From assembly GCA_027924645.1 (NCBI GenBank), contig BSBN01000888.1:17744501-17808500 (forward strand): DNA of 64,000 nucleotides, in the 5' to 3' direction. The translations under genes were made by a program, and so were the position numbers. This document shows positions 34,382 through 45,905 of this stretch, in pieces. Position 1 is the first letter of the stretch; each line of letters begins with the position of its first letter. The stretch comes from Cunninghamia lanceolata. Its lineage: Eukaryota; Streptophyta; Pinopsida; Cupressales; Cupressaceae. The notes beneath the pieces are model-generated. The model ran no database searches. It worked only from the letters and a program-made list of their open reading frames with translations, and was not told where the DNA came from.

Positions 34382-37300
34382 ATGGCCCCTAAGCAGAAAA
34401 AGGTAGATATAGGAGGTGAGGTGAAAAAAGAAAGGAAACCCCACAAAGAGATAGAAAAGGAAGAATTGCCATTGCATAGAGGTTATCCATCATTAATCAG
34501 TGCGAGTGGAGTAGGAACGGATACAAGTATAGGAAACTCTGATACATAAGATGTTTTATAGAAAATCACTGATGTAGATGCTTCACTAGAAATGAAATGG
34601 ATATGGGAAAGTGGACTATACAGAGCTGCACGTTTCCCACTGGCTATGGAGGCTAGAGATTTGTGTTTAGATTGTATAACTGTATATGATTTATCAACCA
34701 AGAAGATAATGCTTTATGATAGACTCATTAGTGATCTGTCCACAGAAGGCATTGCAAGGACATTCAATTTAGAAATCAATGAGAAAATGACAGACATTGA
34801 CATTGATCAATACAATGAGGATTTTCAAATCAATGAAAGGTAGTGCAAAGGTAAAATATTCCATAGTTGGTTCAGCCCAAAGAATAAACCCAAGGCTATA
34901 GCTAGGGTGCATAAGAATTTGATGAGGATATACTTCAAAGAAGAAATCCATTTGATGATCACCATGCTGAGTAGGTTGGTAGGACTGAGGGATGCCACCA
35001 AATGTGAACCATGGATGTTCACTGTTATTGAGTTCATTAGAGCAGGAGGAAAAGATCAAGGAAAGATTCACTGGGCAAAAATAATAAGTATAGCTATATG
35101 GAAATAGGCCATGTTTAGAAAGCAAAAGATGATGCCATTTTATTTGTCTTCATACATGTTATATTCCTATGCAACAAATATTAGACCTTACATACATGGA
35201 ATAGAAAGGGTGGGAACCCTAGGGAATGGTCTTGATTAGAAGTTAGTATATGAGCACTACCCTAACTTACAAGAAGAAAATGAAATGAAGAAATATTCTT
35301 TGGTTAATGATGTGTTTTATACTTACATGGTGAGAATTTTGAGAGAGGAGCCTGATAAAAGATTGTCCAAAAGTGCAGAAGATACAATTGGATTGCATAG
35401 TTCTTGGTTCATTCAATTTGAACATCTTACTTACATAAGGACTAAAGGACTTGAAGGAAAGCCCTTTATGCTACATCGGTATCCCTTTGATAAATTGATT
35501 GTTTTGGAATTTTCAAGGCAGAATTTGAATGCCTTTAGAATGTATAAGAGGAAGTTTAGCAGAGGTAATCTAAAGTTGCCTTGGGCTATTGGCAGGAGCT
35601 CTTGTTACAGTGAAGAGGTTGCGGTATATTCAGAGTAGGAATTAAGATATTATGGATTTCAGGAATTTGATTTAGCTAGAAAGTTTGATCCTTTCCATAG
35701 GATCTAGAATACAGTGGATAAAAAGTATAAACATCAGATAAATATTGAGGATTTTTGGGCTGACTGCAAAAATGATAGGGAGGTAAGGAAAAGGGCTCAT
35801 AAAAGATTAACAATTGAGAAAATGAAAACCATGGGTGACATATACGTTCCTCCAGAGGTTCAAGAAGATTGTAAACTACTACATCACAGTTATGTAGAGG
35901 CTAGGCTAGCTCCTATTATAGAGCCTAATTGGTTACAGCCTTGGAACACATCTTTGGACATATTGTCCAAACCAATTATATTGTTTTCAAATACATGGTT
36001 AAAAGATAGAATTGAGGAACTCAAAGCTGAAGGAAAAGAAATCACCTATCCTAAGAAAGGGGGGAAGAGGAAACAAGAACCTAGTGAGAACCTTCAATGC
36101 TTTTATGAGAAGAAAAGGAGGGTTGTAGAAGCTAAAATTGTTCAACAATATAGGAATGCTACTCTAATGGATCGCTATGCATTAGCAATAATAGTAATAG
36201 TGTCATCAGATACTTTTGTAGATGCAAAGTCACTAAGTCATGAGGTTAGTGCAGAGGAAGCACATACTACCAAAGAGGTAGCAGGACATCAAATTAGAAA
36301 GGTAATCCCAATAAGCCTATCAAAAGGTGAGACTTTTAAAACAAGTGAGGTAGTTGGAGCACAACAAGTAGGTGAAAAGTTGAGAGATATACCTAGTGCC
36401 TCTACTTCATCAGAAAAGAAATAGGCATATCTTCAATAAATATAGAATTGGCTAGAGAAAGGCTGCAAGGGTCACAATCTCATGAAGCCAAGCAAACCAC
36501 CAAGACTGTGCACATTGTAGATGATAGTAGTGAAAGTGAGGAAAGGGGGATGTATGCTGGGAAGGAGATTGAAATAGAGGAAGGGTTTAGTGATTTCCTA
36601 AGTGAAGAAGAAATTACTCAAGCTGAAATGGAAATGGAACAAGGCTCAGAGTATGAAGAAGAAAGGGTATAGGAAGAAGGAATAGCGGATCCATTTAGTA
36701 TCTTAGTGCTACCTGAAATCATTAAAGATGTGCAAGAGGAGGTACATAAAATTGAAGAAGCTGAAAAAGAAAGTACACCTGAGGAGATAATCACAGAAAA
36801 GCATGCTCAAGCAGAAGAAGAAACAAAAGATGGCACTTCAGGTATAGATACCTTTATATGCTTAATATGTATCATGAGCAAAGTGAAGAAGAAAAAAACA
36901 CAGAAAGTAGACAACAGGAAGAAAAAGAAGCAGAAGAGGAAAGTACAGTGGTAGGATCCTCTGCACCTACAAAACAAATTAATATGTTTGAAAAGGAACA
37001 AAAAGGAAGGAAAGATACAAGGGGTGCAATCAATACAGAGGACATAATCAATAGGCCTGAAGATGTAGAAAAGCTAGAAAAGATAGATGAAATTAAAGTC
37101 AATGAACAAACAGAAGGTATTGAAAAGGGTAAAACTGAAGAATTAGCAAAAGATATAAACATGCCTAATATAGAGCAAATACATATAGAAGAGGACCAAG
37201 AAAATGAACCATTCAAAGGAGAAGGTCCTTAAGAGGAAGCTGAGGGTGGAGGAGACACAGAAATAGAGAGAGAAGAAAATGAGGGTGAGTCCAAACAACA

Positions 37301-38426
37301 GGACAAGCCCATGGTCCAAGAAGAAGGACCTCAACAGCAAACTCCACCTCAACAAAAAGAGCAAGAGGAAACATAAAGACCTCATGAAGAGGTAATTGAT
37401 GAAGTTAAAAATCCAGATGGCACCAAGGAAATTCTTCCATGGTTAGGAGGAGAGGTAAGAAAGGAAAAGAAAGAGGTACAATTGGTACCAATTGACATTA
37501 AAAGCTTGTTGGGTAATAAAACACCAAGAAAAGAAAAGAGAAAGGCCAGAACAATGTCAGCTATCCAAAGAGGTCTAGATGGATCTAGGATGTTGAACTT
37601 GGATATACCTCAAAAGGAGAAGGCAATAGGTGAAATAACCTTAGAAGAATTTAAGATACCAAATTTTGTCCTTGGACATACTACAAGGGAGCAGTACATC
37701 TCTGAATGGGAGAATATGCACCAAGTAATAGCAGAGATGTTGAGGAAAGATAAAGACAAGAAAGAATATCTAAAGGGACACATTGTCTAGTTGCAACAAT
37801 TTATTAAAGGGATATTTGATCCCAATACAATAATACTAGAGCTGCCTAGTGACATAGCATTGGAATCCAAGGAGGAAATTAAAGACATGGAAAATAAAAG
37901 GCTTAAGGCCAATGCATTTGAAGAATGGTTTAATGATTTCATGAAAGAAGGTCAGCAAGTGATACGTCAAGCAGTGGAAAGGTAGGAAGTAACTGTGAAA
38001 GAAAAGAATAGATGCAGTGTACTTATACACTATTGCCAATTCAGAAAAGAGGAATGCAGATTTGAATTGAAATATGTAACAGAAATTGAAGAAAGAACAG
38101 AAGAATTAGTAAATGAAGGAGTAATCACCCCTTCAATGGAAAATCAAGTGCCATAGGTGAAGTTAGAACTTAAATTTGAAGAAGAAAATCTGAGAAAATG
38201 CATAGCAATTGCTCAACAGTTAGAAGAAAAAGTAGATGGCATGATCAGAAAACATAAAAGGATAATAGAAAAACTACTAGATCATGAATGCATGGATACA
38301 CTAGTGTGTGAAATATACAAGGCTTTGATAGAATTTAATGCTATTTTTACACCATGCATGGAAAATACAAATGCATATTTTAGCAAGCAGATGATTGATT
38401 CATTATGGAAGGGAATTCAAGGATGA
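34382..38426 (+). pseudogene. aORF of unit C
   Basis: Start chosen at ATG 34382 ('MAPKQKKVDIGGEVKKERK'). About 1,350 codons, broken by some 15 stops (mostly TAG) and a few frameshifts. The N-terminal third aligns with the aORFs of units A and B: 'EPWMFTVIEFIRAGGKDQGK', 'FYLSSYMLYSYAT' (about 35139), then 'KPFMLHRYPFDKLIVLEFSR' (35458-35520) and 'YYGFQEFDLARKFDPF'. A lysine-rich part 'KKGGKRKQEP...EKKRR' (about 36055-36120) resembles a nuclear localisation signal. 36450-37450 is strongly acidic and Glu/Lys-rich. The last part (37480-38426) is helical and charged ('QQLEEKVDGMIRKHKRIIEK'). No signal peptide or membrane span. Unknown function; shared only among these elements as far as I can tell. 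Confidence 0.7.
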
Positions 38427-39628
38427 GAAAATACAAGAAAAAAAATGTCGATTCAAATAAGGAAACAAAGAAATTAAAAGATGGAATTACAATGCAAGAA
38501 CTTATATGGACAAAGAGTCTAGGAGGGGATTGCACTTTTGTAGAAGGTGTGATAAGTAATTTCAAAACATACCTAAAGGAGTGAAAAACTAAAGGGAGCA
38601 ATAGTTTTTGGGAAAGGTCAAATAAAGAGTATCAGTTGATAGAAGTCAAAGAAAAGGGGAATCTTATTTTTGAAAGATTCCAATAGCATCCTTTGAGACA
38701 AGGAAAAGATGCCATTTAGATATTTTGGCAAATGGATGGAGATGAACATACACCATTGATCAATAATAGAAAGATCTTGACCATAGATGAAGTTGGTAGC
38801 TGTAGCAATGGAAAGTTCAAAATCTATATAAGGAACTTTGCTACATGTAAATTAATTACATAGGGATTTTGAGAGAATAGCTGGCAATTGTAGTTTTTTG
38901 AATATTTTGATAAGAAAGAATCATTTTAGTTTAGAGGAGGTCATCTGTGTCTACTCTAAGGAATGCGTGGAGCATCTAACTTCCTTATTGTATCAGTAAG
39001 ACATTTTGTAAGTTTTTCTGTAAGTTGATTAATGAAGCAAGGAGTCATTCATTCATTATAAATCATATGTGACTATATATTTTGAATACAAATACATCTA
39101 GAATTCCGCGTCTATTTTAGAGTGTTTTCTGGCTCTTCTGTGTATTTGAAATATTAGCTCTTCAAAAGCTTGCAATCTTAAATGTATGTTCATGCAAATA
39201 CTCAGGGCTTACATTTAAAGGTTTAGTTTGTGGATTTAGTCAAGTTTGTTGTACTTCTTACAATGTGAATAACAGAACATTTAGATCTTGTAGTATAATG
39301 AAGTTTAATTTAAATTTCTCTAACTTTTCCAAAACATTTGAAATACTTAGCTTAAATGCAGAAATTTAAAGGAGATTGTCTGATATTTGAAGGAAACATG
39401 AACAATTGAGTTAATATTTGACAATTTTCATAATATTTGAAAAGAAAAGCTTGTGTTAATATAAATCATATAAAGCTTTGTGATACAGTAACAAATTTAT
39501 GCAAAGGAATGTATAATTTGATTGATCTTTTAGTAGTTTGCATACTTCAAGTCCAGTAAGTCATAAGTCACCTTGAATCAAGTAAGGCCCCTTGCATATT
39601 ACAGCTTCACATTAACCTTCTAAATTAT
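38427..39628 (+). other. 3' flank of unit C, possible LTR remnant
   Basis: Broken aORF-like sequence seems to continue to about 38880. A purine run 'tttagaggagg' (about 38930-38941) followed by a TG could be a polypurine tract and LTR start. A TATAAATC box lies near 39057. The sequence to 39628 is AT-rich and LTR-like, but there is no second copy to confirm it. Homology to unit D begins abruptly at 39629. Confidence 0.35.
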
Positions 39629-41168
39629 CCACAAGGTCAAGACCCAACCATACAGAAACTTGGGATTAAGAAATCCTAATCGATTTCTTCATATCTTTCA
39701 AGACAGTTAGGTTCATTTTGTGAATTTTAGCTTTTGTTATGAATGTGTAAAAACAATCATCAACAAGAAGGTTGGTAAATCTATGTCAGGTGCTACTGTT
39801 GACTAAAGGCTTGAAACCCTGGTAATTTGGGCACTGGCCCCAAGCAACAAGAAACCAAGGATAGGTTTAGAGGAGTTGACTAGAAATGTCATAATTAAGA
39901 GGGTCTCAACCACCCCTGCTCCTTAGGTTGTTAGTTTGAAGGTGCAAACTACACAATTTGTTGAGGCAGTAACAAACAAACTACAGAAGGAACATAATGA
40001 ATTTCTAAAGAAATATGCATAGGCCATGGTAGAATTGAGCAGATATCAAGGACAACTACAATTAGAGCCTGGTCCATATCAAATTCCTCCTATCATTCAG
40101 ACTACATAATCACTCCTAGTTGATATAGAGCCTCTTGTATCAACAAGGTCGAGATCTGACCATACAGAAACTTGGGATTAAGATATCCTAATCGATTTCT
40201 TCATATCTTTCAAGACAGTTAGGTTCATTTTGTGAATTTTAACTTTTGTTATGAATGTGTAAAAATAATCATCAACAAGAAGGTCGGTAAAGCTATGTCA
40301 GGTGCTACTTTTTACCCAAGGTTTGAAACCCTGGCAATTTGGGCATTGGCCCCGAGCAACAAGAAACTAAGGATAGGTTTAGAGGAGTTGACTGGAAATA
40401 TGATAATTAAGAGGGTCTCAACCACCCCTGCTCCTTAGGTTGCTAGTTTGAAGGTGTAAACTACACAATTTGTTGAGACAGAAACAAAGAAAACTACAGA
40501 AGGAACATAATGAATTTCTCAAGAAATATGCACAGGCCATGGCAGAATTGAGCAAATATCAAGGACAACTACAATTAGAGCCCGGTCCATCTCAAATTCC
40601 TCCTATCATTCAGATTGCAGAATTAGTCCTAGTTGATATAGAGCCTCTTGTATCCATAAGGTCAAGATCCAACCATACAGAAAATTAGGATTAAGATATC
40701 CTAATCGATTTCTTCATATCTTTCAAGACAGTTAGGTTCATTTTGTGAATTTTATCTTTTGTTATGAATGTGTAAAAATAATCATCAACAAGAAGGTCGG
40801 TAAAGCTATGTCAAGTGCTACTTTTGACCCAAGGTTTGAAACCCTGGCAATTTGGGCATTGGCCCCAAGCAACAAGAAACCAAGTATAGGTTTAGACGAG
40901 TTGACTGGAAATGTGATAATTAAGAGGGTCTCAACCACCCCTACTCCTTAGGTTGCTAGTCTGACGGTGCAAACTGCACAATTTGTTGAGGTAGTAACAA
41001 ACAAACTACAAAAGGAACATAATGAATTTCTCAAGAAATATGCACAGGCCATGGTAGAATTGAGCAGATATCAAGGATAACTACAATTAGAGCCTGGTCC
41101 ATCTCAAATTCCTCCTATCATTTAGACTATAGAATCACTCCTAGTTGATATAGAGTCTCTCATATCTA
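39629..41168 (+). repeat. Three tandem 512-513-bp units
   Basis: The landmark 'cttgggatta' occurs at 39659 and 40171, with its variant 'attaggatta' at 40684. The unit includes a leader of about 130 bp (with 'atatcctaatcgatttcttc'), absent from the matching aORF at 4834-7531, followed by an aORF segment ('RFETLAIWALAPSNKK', 'RIGLEELTGN..IIKRV', 'KLQKEHNEFLKKYAQAM'). The third unit runs on into the rest of the aORF. It looks like a local tandem amplification inside the element. Confidence 0.85.
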
Positions 41169-41977
41169 AAATCATAGAATTAAAAGGGGAGAACAAGAAA
41201 TTGGAGGATGAGAAAAAGAATAAAGAAAAGGATGTGGTCACCAATTTGATAAATCATAGGGTGACTAATATCGTGGCAAGGTTGGATGAGACCTAGAGGT
41301 CTTATTCACAATTGAGGATAGCCTATGAAAAGTATGAATCAGATAAAGAAAGGTTCCAACCAAGATGGTTGCCAAGGACTAGAGAGGTAAGGGATCTCCA
41401 TAGAAGTTTGAGATTTAATGTACATGCACCCCCTGAATTAAAGATGGTAGTGGATATGTTGCAACATTTTGAGGAAGTTGCTAGATTTTAGTTGAGGTTG
41501 GATAAGGTTTTGGTAGAAAAGAAACAGGCTATTGAAAAGATTGACACAAGTTGGCTGCTGAGTATTTTAGAAGGTGATGGGCAAGAAAAAGGCCTAGACA
41601 AGTGGAAAGTAGAAATAGACAAAAATGCCAACTAATTAATTCCTACTTTTTGTACTGATGCCGATCCAACTATGAATATTTTGAGCTTAGCACTTGATAA
41701 GCTGCATATAGTTGAAATAAAATTTGAAATATTTTGTAAGGAAGTAAAGATTTTGTTGGATGCTCGGTACACCAGTCATAATGGGAGGATTGCAGAGATA
41801 GTCTCTTTCCAATGACCATTTGAAAAGACATATAATGACTGGACAGAAACGTATGTGCCTACATAATTGAAAGGAATAGCTAACCAGTACCTACCCTATA
41901 TTAATGAGGTACATTTCCTTGAAGCAATTGCACATTCTCCAATGTCTATCTACTTTTCTCTTCTTTTCTCCATGTAG
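39629..41977 (+). pseudogene. aORF of unit D with triplicated segment
   Basis: This aligns with the C-terminal half of the aORF at 4834-7531: 'IWALAPSNKK', 'AQFVEVVTNKLQKEHNEFLK', 'LELKMVVDMLQHFEEVARF'-like text, 'DKVLVEKKQAIEKIDT', 'TSHNGRIAEIVSFQ', 'GIANQYLPYINEVHFLEAIA' and 'FSLLFSM' ending at TAG 41975-41977. The 512-bp repeats insert extra copies of one segment and shift or stop the frame at each junction. The N-terminal half of the aORF is absent. The charged, heptad-rich composition suggests a coiled coil. Not functional. Confidence 0.7.
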
Positions 41978-41987
41978 TAAATTTCTC

Positions 41988-42003
41988 AAAGTGAAATGGG
42001 CGG
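41988..42003 (+). other. Polypurine tract of unit D
   Basis: AAAGTGAAATGGGCGG directly before the LTR start TGCATTG. The matching place at 7542-7557 is degraded. Confidence 0.55.
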
Positions 42004-42982
42004 TGCATTGTATCAATTATTCTCTAAAAATTATATGTAATTAATGATGAGTACACGTTCTTGGTCTATAAAAGAACCGTGTTACTCATTCTTGTTGTTG
42101 AATGATTTTGGAATTTTGAAGAGTAAATAAGATACAAGTCTCTCTCGGTTGCTTCATCTCTTGTTCTATAAGTCTATGAGTTGTGTGTTAAATGTATTTA
42201 TACATCAATTTTATTTAGTTTCATGTTGATATAAATGAAAAATGCTATATGCATGTGTTCTGTTAATTGTCTCCATGGTTGTTGTATTTGTTTTTCTTAT
42301 GAATCTAGAATATAGGCTTACTGTATTGCATTCTTAATCTTCTACTTATGTTCAAGGAATAGATTAAATGTTAAGGGTTAAATATGAGGAAGAACACATT
42401 GCAACAGGGATGTCTATAAGTAGAGTTAAAAGAATACTCTATTTTGGGGTGGTGTCTATCAGGTAGATGCTGATTAAACCCCTTGAAACTTGATTGATAT
42501 TTTAGATTATGAGAATCATTCACACATATATGTTTGTTTGACTCCATGCCCTATGATAAGAACCAAATAGAGTTTGTATTGAGTTTATGAGTCAAAACCC
42601 TAATCTTCTAGCCAACCATAGAACAAAACCATAACAGTATCTATAAACTTATAGGATTTTAGGAGTAGTTTTAGGGTTTGAGAATCCTTTGGTTCACAAC
42701 TATGGTAGGGTCCAAATCTAGACTCTTTGCATTTGCCTTATAGTTTTGGCATTCATAAATAAAGGATTCATATGCTTTGTATCAATACCTGGTTGCAGTC
42801 AAAGATTTATCCAATAGGTATTGAGTAGGGAATACCCCTAGGTTTTGCAGAGCTTGAAGAAGCAGAGGAGACATTTAGAGTCTATCTCCTATACTGTTGG
42901 CCTCTAACCTCAGGATCCTATTGATAAGTGATGGCTACCCTATAGAGAAACTTAGGAACTATCAGTTAGAAAAACACCAACA
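42004..42982 (+). repeat. 3' LTR of unit D (979 bp)
   Basis: Starts TGCATTGTATC, ends ACACCAACA, with TATAAAAG at 42067-42074. It aligns with 7558-8561. Followed directly by AGCCC and LINE coding sequence, which fixes its right end to the base. Confidence 0.9.
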
Positions 42983-42987
42983 AGCCC
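42983..42987 (+). repeat. Right copy of target-site duplication AGCCC
   Basis: Follows the LTR end at 42982. Identical to 3866-3870. Confidence 0.65.
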
Positions 42988-43310
42988 CACCACCAAAGAT
43001 AAAGAAATTGACATTCTCGGTAAGTTTCATGGGATCATAGCTAAAGAAGAATATTTCTAGAAGCAAAGGTCTAGAGTTGTCTGGCAGAAAAGTAGAGATC
43101 ACAATACTAAGCTCTTTCATTTGGAGAATCTTAAAAACTAAGGTTCTAATAGGATTAAGGTGATCCATAATAATGACCCTGTGGTGAAAATTAAAGAAGA
43201 AATTCACAAAGAGGTTGTGGAGTTTTTCTCTAATCTCCTTAGCATTGAGGCTCCACAAAATCAGGTTTTGGAGAATTAGATCTTGGATTTTCCCCTCTTC
43301 CCTAGGTCCC
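42983..43310 (+). pseudogene. LINE ORF2 continuation (linker between endonuclease and RT)
   Basis: On the + strand: 'TTKDKEIDILGKFHGIIAKE', 'EYF', a stop, then 'KQRSRVVWQKSRDHNTKLFH', 'NRIKVIHNNDPVVKIKEEIH' and 'VVEFFSNLLSIEAP'. This is the segment that follows the endonuclease in plant L1 ORF2 and precedes the RT ('F.KQRSR..W....D.NT..FH'). It continues the left half ending at 3870 without a missing residue. Homology fades at about 43310, so the RT is lost or lies beyond another rearrangement. Confidence 0.8.
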
Positions 43311-45905
43311 TCTTGTTCTCATCAACAATACATTGATGATACTTATAAATGGTAAAATTTGGATAGTTTATTTTTTGATAGTTTTGTATGTGTATCCACT
43401 TTTCACCCTTTCATTCAAGGACCTACGGTCGATTACAATGTACTATCATACCCTAGGTTGCTGTGAGATATAGGGAAACTTGGATTTTATGATTTGATTT
43501 CCAATTATCTTCTCTTATGCCCAATTATACCTTAAAACCCTAATTATGCAAATACAACAGCAAACAAATGAATATAAAAAAATGCTGCTACAGAAAGATG
43601 TAAAATGACAAATAACTGTGCACCTGTTTTCAGGGTTTGGAAGTGGAATAGTTAGGGACTGAAGAGCAGGCACCCAAGTCCAATGCCTTGCCTTTTGTTA
43701 GGATCTACAAACAAGATCTGCATCTTGGTCCTATTGTACTAAATATTTTCCCATCATGGAACTTTGAGGACTAATGAGTGGGTGCCCTAGTCCAAGGAAC
43801 TATTTTCTTCTATGATCTACAATTCTGACACTCTATTGTACCCTTCTTCAACTTCACTTTCTCCAAATATGACACTTGTAACATGCAATCATGAAAACTT
43901 TGGGAGGGGGTTGTGGTGTTTAGAGGCTTGCCTCAGTCAAGCCCCAGAGAGACATTCAAGTCTTCTAAACACCATTGTCAGATAGAGAGTACATGCCCTT
44001 GTGAGGCAAAGGAAAAAACCAAATGATAAATTCTTACAAACACAAATGATGTCACCCTGTAGTGAGGATCTCATTGGAGGAAGAAGCTCTTCATGCCATA
44101 AGGAGATGGATGCTTAAATCTACAAATACAAACACATAGACAATACAAATCTGCTCTTGCAACAAATTGAAAGCCTTGAATCACCTTTAGGATGCATAAA
44201 GTTCACAATAACAATCTAGTTTACAAATGAATTTCTAAACAATTTTTATATGGAATTACAAACACTCTTGCCAAGAATTTTGTAATTCAAACCTACTATG
44301 TCAGCGTAGGACCCAAATAATGGTGACAAGACAACACAAAAAAATTGGGACTGACCCAAAATAGGGCAAGACTAGGGCATGTGCACCCAAGTCCTCCCCC
44401 TATTTTGGTCAGGGATTATCTCAAGCAGTCCCCCTAGGTCCTATTTGCCAAGACACCTAGGGGTTTTCTCATCGGGATGCTGAAATATGATGTAATATGT
44501 CCTAAATGCAGCTAAGAGGCCTAACTGCTAAACCTTATAAGGGAAAATCCCCCAAGGGGACATTTTATGACATTACATTTAGCCCCCACTTTAATGTATG
44601 TATAAATGTGAGGCCAATACATGCATTAAAGTATGGTCAACAAGCACATCAAACATGCCAAGCATGGGGAAGACACACCAGACACATTAAAGACAATGAT
44701 AGGCACAAAATACATGGAGAAGATAGTTATAGTCATGCAAAACATAGAGAATACATTGAATGCACAGAAAGCACATTGATGCATAGAAGATAGGAATGAT
44801 TTCTTTTCTTTCCTTTTTCTCATATATATGAAATGCAGATGTAAGTATAGGAAAGTAAACAAACCTCCCATAATGCAGGATGTACTCATCACACATGTCT
44901 TTAAACTACATATATGGGGCAACACACACGTAAGACATGCAAAACCTCCCAAAATACAAGATGTCCTCATCACACGGGTCTTTAAACTACATATTGGGCA
45001 ACAAACATGCCACACAAAGAAAGGACACCAAAAGCACACACTTTGAAGAGACGGAGAAAACACAGCAAACAAGTGATGGAGTGTTCCTATTTCTAGGTCC
45101 AACACCATCTCAAGCACATTACAAGCACACACCAATGAATGGGCTTCACCACAACAATCTCTAAATACACACTTAAGGGTTGAGTTAGTCACAGAACCAC
45201 TCCCCGCCTCTATAGAGGACTTTTGAAAATGACAGGATGGTGCAATCTTCTCTGATAAATACACTACCCCTGCCTCCACAAAGGGATTAAAATAAAAAGG
45301 ATATACGTGATATCACACCTTTGCATAGGGCTTAAATGATTGATTGATTGATTGTAAACAAACTCAGAGTGCATGATGTACTCATCGTACAAGTCTTTAA
45401 ACTATACCTAAGGAAATACACGTTGCTAACATCTACAACAGATAACTTACCTTATATATCCCCCCACCTTAAGGTGGTTGATATCACACATCAATATCAA
45501 GCACGCTAAGGTAGGAAGAAAATACACAAGGGAACATAGACTTTTGTAAAGCCCATGCCCCCCGGAGGTGACATGTACTTTACGATCGCCAAATGTTCCC
45601 ACAAACACGTCCCTGCAAGAAACATGTTAGTGCATACATAATCATGATAAACAAGAACATCAATGCATATTATTAACCACACAAAGAGCCAAGGTTATAC
45701 TATGAATTTGGAGTTCGAGGATAACCATGGGGCTATACCACGCAGATCTCTGAATCAAGTACCACCAAGGCTAGATTCAAAGACAAACAAAGTTTGCAGA
45801 GCATCAATATTGTTATGATTTGTAAATGAGATAAAAACATCATCAAAATTACTATGTGGAAAGCACGAGTGCTTCCACTAGCCAAGCATTAGATAAGATA
45901 TACAA
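43311..45905. other. Unassigned 2.6-kb region
   Basis: No coding frame, LTR pair or RNA gene recognised. It is more C-rich than its neighbours in places (for example 44340-44460, with runs like 'cctccccctattttggtcag'). It contains three diverged copies of a short repeat, listed separately. Probably decayed transposon non-coding sequence. Confidence 0.4.
44863..45412. repeat. Three diverged copies of a 50-65-bp repeat
   Basis: Copies at 44863-44929, 44943-45006 and 45361-45412 share 'gatgtactcatcacac' and 'gtctttaaactacatat'. The first two are adjacent (about 77 bp period); the third lies 360 bp further on. Confidence 0.7.

Larger units (their letters stand above)
3871..42982. mobile_element. 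39.1-kb nest of Tat-like Ty3/gypsy elements inserted in the LINE
   Basis: The block contains four partial or complete gypsy units on both strands: A and D on +, B on -, C on +. It is bounded on the right by a clean LTR end (ACACCAACA at 42974-42982) and on both sides by AGCCC. The left boundary starts with TG (3871) but the following sequence does not resemble the right LTR. The original 5' LTR was probably lost or replaced. The units share a family of long ORFs placed between integrase and 3' LTR. Nested and head-to-tail recombined elements are the simplest reading. Confidence 0.65.
39629..42982 (+). mobile_element. Unit D: aORF end and 3' LTR, probable 3' end of unit A
   Basis: It carries the aORF family of 4834-7531 and the LTR family of 7558-8561, and ends at the AGCCC duplication. 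With unit A it would make one element: LTR-gag-pol at 7558-14555 and aORF-LTR here, with the integrase C-terminus lost between them. Confidence 0.65.

Noticed and set aside
8725..38426. TAG read as a sense codon (recoding or readthrough) in these ORFs
   Set aside because: TAG stops co-occur with frameshifts, other stops and lost catalytic residues; simple decay explains all of them.
34382..38426. aORF as an envelope gene
   Set aside because: No signal peptide, transmembrane segment or glycoprotein-like cysteine pattern is visible; the composition is basic, acidic and coiled-coil-like.
44626..45279. 217-codon open frame on the - strand, Cys-rich
   Set aside because: It lies across the tandem copies at 44863-45006, which create its internal repeats. 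No motif, no homologue recognised, and poor codon character; I take it as chance opening in repeated DNA.
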